Source: Biomphalaria glabrata (Eukaryota > Mollusca > Gastropoda > Planorbidae). From it: a DNA stretch of 64,000 nt. Under the pieces are notes generated by a model. That model was not told the DNA's origin, did not search any database, and saw only the letters and a list, made by a program, of their open reading frames with translations. The translations under genes were made by a program, and so were the position numbers. Each line of letters starts with the position of its first letter. Within the stretch, counting starts at the first letter, position 1. Location of the stretch: contig NC_074725.1 of NCBI RefSeq assembly GCF_947242115.1, positions 30,481,584 to 30,545,583 of the forward strand. Reading direction: 5' to 3'. Positions 33,301 to 43,654 of the stretch are shown here, in pieces.

Positions 33301-36300
33301 TTTCGATAGTCTTAGGCGACCCCTGGCAAATGGTCAATCGACCCCCAAGGGGGTCGCGACCCACAGGTTGAGAACCCCTGTCTATCTGGTCCTTAAAATG
33401 TAGCTTTATAAGATTCCATCTAGATATCGACCATTTAAAAAAACAACAACAAAGCCTTTGAAAGTAAAGGTGACAAAGGTGTTTATTGGTTTCTAGTGTA
33501 GATTTCATCTCCCCCAATTTAAGCTGGGAGATTGTGACTATTTTGGTTTTTTTTTTTGTTATCCCGGCCTCATACAGTTTTCTGTGTGTAGCTCTAATAA
33601 GAAGAGCATAGATTCAGATTGTGACAATTCTTTTGATTACTAAGATTATATTAACTCACAATTGTCTATCTATCATTCTGGTAAAAAGTTTGAACACACT
33701 ATTTCTCCCATTTCCCATTCTCAGATCAAGCTGAAACTTTTGCGCGATCAATAAATGGCGAGGACAATACACGAATCAATTAAAAACGATTTGGTCAATT
33801 AGTTACTGGTTATGAATTATTTTGTTGGATGCCAGCAAGAGAAATTAATCTTTTCCTTTAGTATTTACATATTATGGCTAAATGTGTTGGGTTTAGTCCC
33901 CTTAAATAAGTGTTAACGCTATTTCTTGTCTAGACTCTTGGGGTCATCTTGGTCGTCCTGAATGTAGGCTACATTTTGTGTCAACTGGTCTACCTTAGCT
34001 CACTGGTCCACAGGTAAGCCAGACTTCTTTTGTTACAATACTCTGTTCAACTCGCACTTTCGTGGTAACAAAACCATAAAACCTTCAGGTTTCTCTCAGA
34101 AACCCGTGTTGACAGCAGGGCCGGATTTAACGGAGGGCAGGTGTATCTACCAGAAAGGAGCCCCCACAATAGAGAAAAAAGATACATATTTAGACGGGTT
34201 AGCAAATTTACTTTCTCTCTATTTAGATACAGTGATGGGAATTTTCCTTAAATTTTAGAAATTCCTAAAATTTCCTCAGACCAATTTTTGGCCGAAAGCT
34301 AGAAACATTTGTATTATGTTTTGTTTACGAGAGATGTTGCCATGCAATGAAAGCATAATTCTAACATGTTCAGACTTCCTGGACCAATAACCACCAACAA
34401 AAACAACAAAAACTAGAACCCAAGTGCGATCTATTGGGGCAGATGATGTTACAGTCATCTGTTCCTTTGGCCAACGGTAAACGAGTAGGGTGTTATGTGG
34501 CCAGCACAACGACCAACTGCCTTTATTTCCCCAACTAAAGTCAGGTACCCATAAGAGATGGTTGGACTCAGGGGCGCTCTAAATATCCCCAAATTCGAAC
34601 CCAGGACTTCAGGTTCGGAAGCCAAGCGCTTAACCATTCGACCACCGCGCCCCCAGTCTTTAAGTTCTCCCTTCAAAGTTGTCTAGCATGTATATTTTTG
34701 TTTATAGTATTCAAGAGTCTAAACGAAAGATAAAAGCAAGTGGCACAAATATTTCTAATCGCACAGATTTAATATTGTTCGTCTAGATTTATTACAAATT
34801 TAATTACATGACTGATCCAAATTAATGTATACACTTAACATTAGCTTTGTTTTGTAAAAAAAAATAATAATTGTATTTTGTTTGTTCCAAAAGTGTTTTT
34901 GTTATGTTATTCTTGTTTTTTGTGATTAATTTAATATATGTATGCGTAATATTTTTAACATTGTAAGGTTTTGCGTCTGTGGGGGGCTTCATTTAGTGTG
35001 AGGCCTTGTGAGGCCTTCAGAGGCAGCACATTGTGAGTCTACGGAGTCGGAAGAGTCGAAATTAACGTAAATTCGCCTTATATTTACGATAGATTTTTCT
35101 TTTCCTTTTAGAATTATAAATTTCTGAGCTGTAAATTTAATAGTTATGAGAGTCTCATAAGGGAGTTCATTGTGAATGAGTTTATAGGGTCTTTAGCGGG
35201 CTTCATGGGCACGACATGGCCTGAAATGTGCCGAATACGTAACTCTCGTATCACGTGATGCCAAACGGAAACGCTGGCTGTCAAATGAAAATGGTTTGAC
35301 TAGAAAATAAAGATAGGGATAAATGAGTGTGTAGCGGGGGTGGGGATGAATTTAAAAAAAAAAAAAGATGTCTTTAGCCACACTGACCCACGTATTTTTT
35401 ATTCTGTGACAGAAATCCCTTTGCTCTGCCTCTGGTCACGCTCCTGACGGGCGTGGTCCTGTTGATAGAGGTCAACATGATCAACATCTACATGTCGCCG
35501 GTGGCGGCTTTGAATGCCGACGCCACGAACGCCCTGCAGGACAAGCTCGTCAAGTCGTACGCCATCTACGACACCAACGTGTTCTCCGTCACGTATGACA
35601 TCATAGCAATATGGGTATTACGTCACGAGTCGCTGTTTGTTTTGTTATGACGTGAAAATTAATCTCTCTCTCTCTTCTTACCCTTGTTTTTGTCTATCTT
35701 CTACATTCTTTCCTCTTCCTCATTCTTCTCTTCTTTCTCCAATATTCACTTTCTCTCTACTGTCTCTTTTTTCACTTTTTTTCCCCTCATTCTACTCTTT
35801 TTAGCCCTCCCCCTCTCTGTTTCTCTTTATCTCTTTCCCTCTCTCTCTCTCTCTCTCTCTATTTCTCTTATGTTCTCTACTTTAGTCAGTTATACTGTTG
35901 GGGCATCACACATGATCTGTAGACCATCTCTTTTCATTCTTCTCTGTCTTTTTCCAGAATTAGGGCTTCTTTCATTGGCAACTATTTTAATACCAATAAC
36001 CTCAAAACTTTGATTGACAGCGTAGATCCAGAGGCGTAGCTAGGTTTGGGGGAGAAGTTGAAAATCCCCCCCGGGCCCCCATTTGAGGGGGCCCCAAATG
36101 AGTGGATTTTTTACATTAAAAATTAATAATACGTACGCAAAATGCAGGGCCCCCCAAATAGGTCAAGCCCATCGGCCCCCCAAAACGATGGAAAATTACT
36201 AGCTACGCCCCTGCGTAGATCCTGGGAAGTCTCTGGGTTTTATCAGGGAAGTGAGATTAAATGCTAGAACCTAAGTGAGCTAAGTTGGGGGGAATAGTAT

Positions 36301-39300
36301 ATATAATTATGTATACAAATATTAACAACAGATTTTTATTAATAACGTATTAACTAAAATCTGTAATACTTGAATTTTCAATAAACTTATATTAATACCT
36401 GAATTGTAGCGTGTGTACTTTTAAACGCCCAGTCTGTATTTACTATTAACTTAGTAAAGTAAATCAAAATACCCCTTTCAGACTTAGCGATCTATAGGGC
36501 AGATGATGTAAAGGTTGGCTGTGTGATGTTGCTAGTTCAGGCTGTCTTGAAGTCAACCAATTACTCTGCAATCGTTTGGGTGTAATTGTTCGGGTGTATT
36601 ACGTGTAGTTGAACAACAATACAAACAAGAACTGGCACATCGATTGTAACGAATGAAGAGATGTAGTCAACGATGAAGAACAAGTTCACATGGATTTATT
36701 CTGATAAAAGGCCACAGTAGAAGTCTCTGTCACTAAACACGTCGTTACCCTGGAATATTCTATCGCTAACTGATTTTCCGGTCTCTAACCCAACATATCC
36801 CAAACGTCACTAGTCCCGTTCAATATGCGTTTTCTTTGGTGCGTCGCTAAATAACTAACCTATATAAATAAGGTGTCTAACAGCTGTTACTGTGGCCCAC
36901 GGTCAATGAGGGTGTTGTGTGGCCAGCACAACGACCAACCCCCCTTTACCTAACTAATGTCAGGTACCCATTAGAGCTGGGTGGACTTAGAGGCGCCCTG
37001 AAGATTACGAAATTAATAATCCCAGCTTTCACCGGGGTTCGAATCCAGGACCATTCGTTCAGAAGCCAAGCGCTTTACCACTCAGCCACCGCGCATCACT
37101 GTAGTAATTATGTACATTAAAAAAAAAGCCTTGAAAAAAAAAGGGGGCAATACGTGGCCTAAAATGTGCCGATGTGCCCAAAATCAAATTAATCTTTCAT
37201 TGACAGGCCCGTCTACTTCTTGATGCTGTCTTCCCTTCGCTTCCGTTGGTTTCATCTCCGACTTTTCCCAGGTACTGCTTCCTGTCGAAATATCAAAGCG
37301 AGGCCCTGGGAATCTTGGGAAATGGCCGCGCAGTTTTAGCAATGGTAAAAGGGTAATCGGTAGGACCAATCGCCATTGTGATCCTGTTCCAAAATTTCCT
37401 CATTTGAGATGCGATCTTTGTATAAGATACTTAGAATCCTTCTATAACATCAAAAGATTTGCACGCATACAGGAATGTTGAAGGCTTTGTAATGGTCTTT
37501 CCAAATTGTCTTGCGTTTTGCTAGTACTGATGTATACTGTGAAATTCTTATCTGTTACCCAGGTCTGGTTTGTAGTTATACAAAGTATATTGCCTTTTCT
37601 AAATTGTCAAACAAGAGTCGAATCACGTTGAGTAGTTCAGTCTGAGTTATTGTAGGGTTTTTTTTTTTGTTTTTTTTTTTTTTGCATGCTTCCCTGCCTC
37701 ATAGTGGCGCCCGGGTGGAAACGATCGTAAGAGGAAACGATTAGGCTAAAGGGTAGCAAAACAAGACTCCCGCGGGGGTGCCTAAGGGGGTGCGAGAGCA
37801 TCCTCATTGCACTGCGCGGAGTTATAAAAAAGCTCCCACATCCTTGTCACAATCCAGGCGCTGTTCCTCAAGGGGCCGTTACATAAATGGCGTGTCCTGC
37901 ACTGTTAGCCTGGTATAGAAAAGGAAAATGGCGGGGGTCTTAGTGTACGCGGTCTCTTGCCGCGAGTCTGACCCACCCGCCAGACAGAACAGTGTACACT
38001 GTTCTCATTCAGGCCGGTGAGAGGGAGCTCTTGTTCACTTTTGATGGCCTAGAGTTTCAAGAGCCGAGGGCTCAACTCTACCTGACAGTATCAAGAAGAA
38101 TAACATCAAAAGATTTGCACGCATACAGGAATGTTGAAGGTTTTATATTGGTCTTTTCAAATTGTCTTCCGTTTTGCTAGTACTGTTGTATACTGTGAAA
38201 TTCTTATCTGTTACCCAGGTCTGGTTTGTTATACAAAGTTTATTGCCTTTTCTAAATTGTCAAACCGGAGTCACATTACGTTGAGTAGTTCAGTCTGAGT
38301 TATTGTGTTGTTTTTTTTTTTGGTCATGTTCAAATGGATACATTTGTTATATAACGAATGCCCGCAACTTTTTCTTTTTATCATCAGGGCCGATGCTGTG
38401 GAATCATAAACCAGTACGACTTCCAAACGATGTTGCTGAAATACAGACATGGCGGCGTCCCTAGAGTTTTACAGGTTATGTCTGACAGCGGTTCTCAACC
38501 TTTTAAGCTCGGCGACCCCTTTTTTACAATCCCTCCACTCTGCCACGATCCCCCCCCCCCCCGGCCATACACAAATACAGAATTGTAGGGTAGACAATGA
38601 CAATCCATATTTTCGATGGTCTTAGGCGACCCCTGGCTAATGGTCAATCGACCCCCAAAGGGGTCGCGACCCACAGGTTGAGAACCCCTAGGTTAGGACA
38701 TCATGACTGCCGCTGTTTAACAACAAAGGGATATAAATGAACAAGAAATTACTTAGAAAATAAACAACAACTCAGCATTGGTCTAACTTTTCATTCGTAT
38801 AATTTATTTTAGATAACACAAATATGTCAAGTAAATATAAAAAATCTTAAAAAGGAAAGAAAAAAAGGCATGGTGAACAGTTAATTGAGTATTTTGATTG
38901 CTGATAATTTTAAAAAAATGGCTTACTCCCCCTTTTATAAAAATAACACTTAAAAAGGGGAAAAAAAGGTATGGTGAACAGTTAATTGAGCATTTTGATT
39001 GCTGATAGTTTTAAAAAATGGACTTACTCCCCCTTTTATAAAAAAAAAACTAACACTTGTCCCTTGTGTGACGTCACAGGTTCCCGCAACTTGCTGCAAG
39101 GAGACAGAGTTCATCAGCGGCATCTCAGCTGTGGTCGACTGCGCAGTCAGGGCCGAAAATATCTACACGGTACGTTTTTAGGGGGCGTTTGTGGCCCTTT
39201 TTAGAGAGCCCCCCACCGTCATAGGAATGTAGCAGGAGTGGAGGTTGGGTTTCAATGGGCTCAGGGCCAAATGATAAAGCAATATTTTTTTATTTTTTTT

Positions 39301-40262
39301 TGGTCTGAGCTAGTACAACTGTTACGACACAAGACTCTTCAAAATCATAAAACACTCTCAGGTTTGACTCTAGAAATACTTTAATACAAGTTACGTAAAC
39401 ATAAACATTTCATCTCTCATTCTGTCAATCTCCTTCCGGTTTCCTGTTTTTTTTAACATCCCTTCCATTCAATACCCAAATTCGCACCTTTTTTTTCCCA
39501 TTCGCACCATGCTGCGCTACGACCGTAACAACAACGCAGATGTAAAACTCTTAACTCGGAATCTTGAATGCGAAGCCAAAGACCGAGAACCCAAGGGAGA
39601 CCATCTAAATTTTTCTTCTCTTAGCCACGATTGGCACCTGACGGAAAACAATGATGGGGGAGGTCGATTGTAAAAGACCAAACTAATAAGAGAAGGAGAG
39701 AGAGAAAAAAGAGGAAAAAAGTGACAAAGACACAAAGAGAGAGGGAGAGAGAGAAAAAAAAAGAGGAGAAAAGTGACAAAGACAAAAAGAGAGAGGGAGA
39801 GAGAGACAGGGGAGAGAAGGAATTACAAGAAAAGAAGAAAAAAAGTAGAGTGTGAACAAAATAGAGATACCAATGAGAAAGAGAAAGAAATTAAAAAAAA
39901 AGCGAGAGAAAGAAAGATAAGAGAGAGAGAGAGAGAGAGAGATTAGAACAGGCTATACGTGCAATTTTTAGTTATATTACATTACATACAAAGACTTGAA
40001 GACTTTGAGGCTAATCACAAGTTCCCAGACGTGACGTTTCAAACATTCCTTTTTTTTTCTGTCAACCCCTCACAAATCTCTCTCCCAGGTCGGCTGCTAC
40101 AACATGCTCTTCGATTGGCTGATGTTCTACTGCAACCTCTACTCTATCGTCGTGGTCATCCAGCTGCTGGACATGGCGGTCCACATCCTGCTCTACAAGC
40201 GTCGTGTCCGAATCCTGATCTTATACACCAGCAAATTCAAAACCCCAATCTTCGGTGAGTAG
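30235..40262 (+). CDS. Tetraspanin, plus-strand paralogue (5' end uncertain)
   Basis: A four-pass membrane protein of the tetraspanin family, predicted to organise plasma-membrane microdomains. Exons: 30235-30341, 32286-32447, 33934-34013, 35413-35614, 38388-38474, 39080-39169, 40089-40254. All have GT-AG borders and the same intron phases as the minus-strand paralogue (1,0,0,2,0,0). Visible parts in order: acidic cytoplasmic run, TM1 (LIWHSFVL|VLSTLLMIVGF), a small loop ending FGEMTS, TM2 (TLGVILVVLNVGYILC), TM3 (LPLVTLLTGVVLLIEV), a large loop with CCG, PATCC, DC and GC (six cysteines), and TM4 (YSIVVVIQLLDMAVHILLY). After 40254 either the frame runs on to the stop at 40260-40262, or the perfect donor G|gtgagt is used to reach 42269. 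The first exon may be 26175-26937. Its ligand partners cannot be told from sequence. Confidence 0.88.
30520..30765 (+). repeat. tRNA-derived SINE-1
   Basis: Head tggctgggtggtaaaacgct, B box-like agttcgaatttc, middle ctctaatgggtacctgac, tail ctgccctatagatcgcaagg and tcttaaagaggtactttact. The tail continues into the next array. Confidence 0.8.
30745..31637. repeat. SINE-tail-derived satellite, ~890 bp
   Basis: Units of 17 to 22 bases of the type cttaaagagttactttactt. The normal SINE-1 tail reads ggtctgaaagggga then actttact, so the array looks like repeated copies of that tail. It lies in intron 2 of the plus tetraspanin gene. Confidence 0.92.
32112..32309 (+). repeat. Tandem duplication across the exon 3 acceptor
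   Basis: Three ~85-base copies. The second and third carry the full acceptor and the first 18 exon bases, tgcag|gtcctgtcgacgctc. The real exon starts at 32286 and the duplicate site at 32199. The 87 bases between are open in frame (29 residues), so use of the upstream acceptor would lengthen TM1/N-tail without a stop. Confidence 0.88.
32286..32447 (+). CDS. Plus tetraspanin exon 3: TM1 and small loop
   Basis: 162 bases, phase 0 to 0, between ttgcag and gtaagt. Encodes VLSTLLMIVGFVLLYGF then the first extracellular loop ending RFGEMTS. The same length as the paralogous exon at 52781-52942. Confidence 0.93.
32522..32930 (+). repeat. SINE-1 with an inserted retroelement tail
   Basis: Head and boxes at 32524-32592 (ggttcgaatcctggg), interrupted at about 32623-32753 by a reversed LINE/SINE tail (tgctttattgatccttacgg), then resuming ctgagtccacccagctctaa through the tail at 32930. 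Confidence 0.82.
33060..33120. repeat. GT microsatellite patches
   Basis: Short gtgtgtgt runs at 33062-33077 and 33110-33120. Confidence 0.8.
33182..33380 (-). mobile_element. SPIN-like short hAT element, copy 3
   Basis: Reverse orientation: cagcggttctcaacctttt ... gttgagaacccctg. The flanks tctagct and tctatct fit a target duplication with one change. Confidence 0.82.
33650..33905 (+). repeat. AT-rich dispersed repeat
   Basis: Words ctggtaaaaagtttgaacac, cccattctcagatcaagctg, acacgaatcaatt and ggtttagtccccttaa, in the family order. Confidence 0.75.
33934..34013 (+). CDS. Plus tetraspanin exon 4: TM2
   Basis: 80 bases between cttgtctag and gtaagc, ending in phase 2. Encodes TLGVILVVLNVGYILCQLV and the short cytosolic turn. 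The paralogous exon has the same length. Confidence 0.92.
34437..34655 (-). repeat. tRNA-derived SINE-1, reverse
   Basis: tgtggccagcacaacgacca, ccccaactaaagtcaggtac, attcgaacccaggac and gaagccaagcgcttaaccat, ending ccaccgcgccccc. Complete or nearly so. Before it, at 34123, a cagggccggattta end of another hAT family is seen without a clear partner. Confidence 0.85.
34660..35400. other. Intron, no other feature
   Basis: AT-rich intronic sequence without a recognised repeat. Confidence 0.35.
35413..35614 (+). CDS. Plus tetraspanin exon 5: TM3 and start of large loop
   Basis: 202 bases, entering with one base of a split codon and ending in phase 0 before gtatta. Encodes NPFALPLVTLLTGVVLLIEV then a loop ending FSVTYDIIAIW. 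The same length as 50122-50323. The end corresponds to the helix just before the CCG motif in tetraspanins. Confidence 0.94.
35650..35880. repeat. CT-rich simple tract
   Basis: ctctctctc and ttctttct runs, 36 bases after the exon 5 donor. Confidence 0.75.
36029..36213. mobile_element. Short hAT element, GGCGTAGCTA family
   Basis: Starts cagaggcgtagctaggttt, ends agctacgcccctg. Perfect 8-bp duplication cgtagatc at 36021-36028 and 36214-36221. Confidence 0.92.
36474..37100 (-). repeat. SINE-1, reverse, split by a ~375-bp insertion
   Basis: Tail part at 36474-36516 (atagggcagatgatgtaaag), the rest at 36890-37100 (tgtggcccacggtcaatgag to accactcagccaccgcgc). The inserted block (about 36517-36890) has TG...CA-like ends and cctatataaataagg near its right end. 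It may be a solitary LTR fossil, but family and borders are unsure. Confidence 0.7.
37440..37665. repeat. ~210-bp direct repeat, left copy
   Basis: Runs from tcaaaagatttgcacgcata to gttgagtagttcagtctgag. It returns at 38101-38312 with about a dozen changes. The block between is the dispersed repeat at 37690. Confidence 0.92.
37690..38098 (+). repeat. Dispersed repeat, copy 2, between direct repeats
   Basis: Matches 28110-28590 over most of its length (gtggaaacgat, gattaggctaaa, gcaaaacaagactcc, ttcctcaaggggccgttaca, ggaaaatggcggg). Confidence 0.75.
38101..38312. repeat. ~210-bp direct repeat, right copy
   Basis: Second copy of 37440-37665. It ends 75 bases before the exon 6 acceptor of the plus tetraspanin gene. 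Confidence 0.92.
38388..38474 (+). CDS. Plus tetraspanin exon 6: CCG motif
   Basis: 87 bases, phase 0 to 0, between atcatcag and gttatg. Encodes GRCCGIINQYDF and a loop ending GGVPRVLQ. The CCG motif is the hallmark of the tetraspanin large loop. The donor is weak, and a SPIN-like element begins 12 bases after the exon. Confidence 0.9.
38486..38690 (-). mobile_element. SPIN-like short hAT element, copy 4
   Basis: cagcggttctcaacctttta to gttgagaacccct, about 200 bases, right after the exon 6 donor. No clear target duplication is visible, perhaps because of later change on the right side. Confidence 0.82.
38865..39058. repeat. Two-copy ~95-bp tandem repeat before exon 7
   Basis: ggtgaacagttaattgag..attttgattgctgat..ttttaaaaaatgg and cttactcccccttttataaa occur twice (38870-38945 and 38970-39045). 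The second copy ends about 25 bases before the acceptor at 39080. Confidence 0.9.
39080..39169 (+). CDS. Plus tetraspanin exon 7: PxTCC motif
   Basis: 90 bases, phase 0 to 0, between gtcacag and gtacgt. Encodes VPATCCKETEF then VVDCAVRAENIYT. Supplies the third, fourth and fifth loop cysteines. Confidence 0.94.
39660..39945. repeat. GA-rich simple repeat
   Basis: gagagaga with partial duplication of a gagagaaaaaagaggaaaaa block. Confidence 0.85.
40089..40254 (+). CDS. Plus tetraspanin exon 8: TM4 and C-tail
   Basis: 166 bases from the acceptor tctcccag. Encodes VGCYNMLFDWLMFYC, then TM4 and a basic tail RRVRILILYTSKFKTPIF. It ends at donor g|gtgagt, or reads on through GE to TAG at 40260-40262. 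Confidence 0.92.
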
Positions 40263-40379
40263 CCACGTGACCGGAAACAACACGAGCAGCCGAGACTGGA
40301 GAGCATAAGTGAAACCGATATCTCCCTTTTTTTTTAAGCTGGGAATTATTTTTTGTGGTGTAGATTTAGATTTTTTTTT

Positions 40380-40640
40380 TTTGTGCAAAGTTTTTATAAT
40401 CTCTATCTATCTATCTTTCTGGTAAAAATTTTGTCTCCGACACCCAATGTCGGATCAAGCTGAAATTTTGCACAATTATTTCTTTTACCCGTAACAACAA
40501 AATCAATTTTTAAAAAAATCAATTAGTTATTTAGTTGTTGAGAATTAATTATTATGTTTGGTATCTCGAACAAGGGAAAGAAATTGTTCTTCACTGAGAT
40601 AGTGGTATAAGCTGTATTAATCCCCTTTATAGGTCGCCGC
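40380..40640 (+). repeat. AT-rich dispersed repeat
   Basis: gtgcaaagtttttata, ctatctttctggtaaaaatt, ggatcaagctgaaattttgc and gaattaattattatgtttgg in family order. Confidence 0.75.
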
Positions 40641-40713
40641 TTTAAAGTAAGTTTGAAACAAATAATATAAATATTCTAGTCGACCGGCGGAGTAGCATAC
40701 GCCGCTATTTTGC

Positions 40714-41400
40714 AGAACCGACCTTAGGCCACTGCAACCTATGCGGCCGCAGTGGGTCCCGCACTTTTATACAACCCACGCTAATTTTAGGTGCATAAAT
40801 TATTAAATTAAACCATTTTGTAACTTATAACTGATTTCCCGCGACCTCCTGTCGATTTAACAGGAGGTCCTGGAATTTTCCTGAAATTGCAAAATATACG
40901 AAAAAGTCTTGGAAATATCCGGAAATTATTAAGCTCTTTTGAAACGCATACAAATCTCCTGAAATATGTAGACAAAAATTTTCATTTTGGGGTGTCATTC
41001 AATATGGAAAACGCCAATCCTACGTGCGATAAAAAAAAAACGGCATTATGCAATGCCCCCAATTGTGGAATCTAGTGAAAGAAGCTTCTCGCGCCTCAAA
41101 CTAATGAAGAATTACTTGAGATCAACAATTCTCGTAGACAGATTGAAACATTTGGTAATTCTTGCTATTGAGCTTGATTTATGTAACAAACTGATTTTTA
41201 TAATATACTGTATGACTTCGCTACCCACAAGGCTAGTAAAGTAATTCTGTACTAGTAAAAAAATGAATAAAATGCAAAGACGAATTTATTTTCTAATACA
41301 AACTCTTAATTTCACTTATTATCCGTATCCCTACTTAAACTTGGCCCGCGAAATCCGTTTCGAATAGGGCTCTATAATGATGAAGTCCGGTCTAGGATAA
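40714..41400 (+). mobile_element. hAT element (CAGGGCCGG family) with transposase remnant
   Basis: The left end cagaaccgaccttaggccac resembles the 7010 family, and the right end is near 41395 (aagtccggtctagg). At 41050-41165 the plus strand reads SSERSFSRLKLMKNYLRST and then DRLKHLVILAIELDL. This is the hATC dimerisation segment of hAT transposases (ZMYM1/KRAB-like hAT group). The rest of the enzyme is absent, so this copy is dead but names the family. Confidence 0.8.
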
Positions 41401-41962
41401 CTCCCTCCGTCCGAGTTGCAAAAATAAAAGAGTAATCTTTCCATGGTGTCTAAACTCTTGAGCATGCTCTGTGTCGCTTCGATAGTTACTACTTTTTTTT
41501 AACGTGAGGTAGAAATTAAAAAATAAAAGAGTGATATTTCTTGGCCCTGCTATTATGTGACTACGTGCCCCCCCCCCCCCATCTTGTTTTCTGGTGGACT
41601 ATCCGCAGAAATAAGAGAGTGATCTTTCCTTTACTTCTTGTTTAAACTCTTGAGGGAAGAAGAGAATTATATTATAGAGACCCTAACCCTATTTTCAAAC
41701 AAACCTAACTAGCAGAGTGGTTAGAATGTCGGCTTGAGTGATGACTCGAATTCCGGTCGTGCCCCTTATTTTTTTTTTAAATGCTTTAAAAAAAACGATT
41801 ACAATAAAATTCACCCAGATATCGCTTTCTTTCCAGCCCCATTTTCCCAATAGATCTAGATAAGTGATAGGATCATAGAGTATTGAGAAAACTAAAAGCA
41901 TGAAATAACACTAAACAAAAGTATTGGTAAATAGATTTCTAATATCACAGATTTATTATGTT

Positions 41963-42140
41963 TGTAAAATGTAAAATGTTTTATATGTTTCGGATGTTCC
42001 TTCAGAGTTGAAGATAATTACTTCCTAGTCCAAACCTCCCGCAGGACAACGGGGAATGGGAGCGGGCAGGGTTTGAACCCGGGACCATCGATGAATCTGA
42101 ACGACAGTCCAGCGTGCAAACCGCACGACCAGGCAGCCAT
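41963..42140 (-). repeat. tRNA-derived SINE-2, reverse
   Basis: aaatgttttatatgtttcgg to cgcacgaccaggcagcca, with all family words. Confidence 0.88.
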
Positions 42141-42268
42141 TATTGTTGTTGGCCTAGATCTATTAAAAGCCTAATTAAATGACCCAATCCAAACTAAATG
42201 ATACAACTACATTTCGTATAAGCTTTGCTGTTTTATTCTAAGTATATTATTTTATTTATTTGTATTAG

Positions 42269-42300
42269 ATTCATGGCTGTCGAAAGGCAACACGACCTGA
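42269..42300 (+). CDS. Possible last exon of the plus tetraspanin gene
   Basis: A good acceptor (ttatttgtattag) at 42268. Joined in phase to 40254 it adds DSWLSKGNTT and a TGA at 42298-42300. The other frame across the same bases is longer (AKTPEAETEESDMRMCS, stop at about 42360) and looks more like a cytosolic tail, but it does not fit the phase. Both are possible, as is the use of neither. Confidence 0.3.
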
Positions 42301-42584
42301 TGTCAGCGAAAACACCGGAAGCGGAAACCGAAGAGAGTGACATGCGCATGTGTTCTTAGAGTTAGGCAATCCAACTTTCTGCCCCCCCCCCCCCCCCGAT
42401 CTCATGTCAAAATGGACTGCTAACACATTGTTTAGATTATCATACAAATTGTATACTGATCTATTGAGGAATAATAAGTAAATTTAACACAATTAATGTC
42501 TTTATTTCTGTACAAGTAATCGTCAGTCTGTTTCGTTAATGCTTTGGTACAGCGCGCCTTTAATGCTATAGGCCTAATGATAAT

Positions 42585-43015
42585 AATGTTTGTCTTCGAG
42601 TCTGAAGATTAATGAGGAATGCAGTATTTTCCGTGGCTACGCAGCCCCATTTGTGACCTACATATTTTGCCACACCCATGGCAAGCATAATCATTGTCCG
42701 CCGGTGGTCGATTAAGATTTTCTTTTCGCCGTCTGGTCTGTCCTCGGCAGCGGATTTTCTTTTGGTCTCAAATGTGTATCCCGCGGCCTTCGTGAGTGAC
42801 CTCCAGCTGTCTCGTTCTGAGGCCGCATGCAACCAGGTGCTTTATTCTTTGTCAGCTATGGCTAGTTGGTACCTAAGCTGGTCTTTAAAGCGTTTCTGTG
42901 GGGCACCTCTGTTACGTCGACCAGCTTTTAGTTCACCAAAAAAAAAAAGACTGCCTTTGGCATACGTTCGTCCCCCATACGGGATACATGCCCTGCCCAG
43001 CGTAACTATCGGACC
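42585..43015 (-). mobile_element. LINE reverse transcriptase 3' remnant (zinc-finger type)
   Basis: The minus strand reads AGHVSRMGDERMPKAVFF, GRRNRGAPQKRFKDQL, AASERDSWRSLTKAAGYTFE and KRKSAAEDRPD, the typical end of molluscan LINE proteins (RMGDxRxPKxxFxGEL; GAPQKRFKDxL). 5'-truncated and decayed. Confidence 0.8.
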
Positions 43016-43089
43016 ATAAGAAGTCCCTCTATATTGTCCATATTTTTAACTGTTTAGTTTTGTATAAGTCTGTCTGTTTCGTTAATGAT

Positions 43090-43440
43090 TTGGTATAGCG
43101 CAAAGACCGCATGACAAACCAAGAAATTAGAGACAGGGTTACTGCAGCGATTGGACCCCATGATGACCTGCTAACTATAGTGAAAAAACGCAAGCTAAAA
43201 ATCTATGGCAATATTACTACATCTTCGGGGCTCGCAAAGACATTCCTTCAGGGAACAGTGCCAGGGAAAAGAAGAAGAGGCAGACAGAGAAAGGGGTGGG
43301 AGGACAGCATAAAGAATGGACGGGCCTGCCACTGAAAGGTTTTAAACAAGGCAAAGGACAGGGAGGAATGGAGAAAGGCGATCGACGAGTCTTGCTTGGT
43401 GCCCCAACGGTCCAACAGAATAGCGCGCCTTTAATGTTAT
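43090..43440 (+). mobile_element. LINE reverse transcriptase 3' remnant (second type)
   Basis: The plus strand reads MTNQEIRDRVTAAIGPHDDL, then QGTVPGKRRRGRQRKGWED and, after a break, DREEWRKAIDESCLVPQRS. The C-terminal region of a different LINE family (also at 6460). It lies head to head with the copy at 42585. Confidence 0.82.
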
Positions 43441-43654
43441 AGCAGCGTGCAATCTCTTTTCATGAATTATGGGATATCTGAAAAAAAATAAAAAGGTCTC
43501 CTACGCTGCTTAACAATGTCAGCTCGATAAGGTTATTTCTTGTCTGTCGATCATGAATTGTCCATGACGTCACAGGTCAGTGTTGAAGCCTTCTAGAACG
43601 ATTGGTCACGGCTTTAACCCCATTTCATAAGTACCCAATCGTTTTATGCCACTT

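Noticed and set aside
36517-36890. Solitary LTR inside a SINE-1 copy
   Set aside because: Only TG...CA-like ends and a TATA-like word; no clear target duplication and no second copy here, so only mentioned with the SINE.
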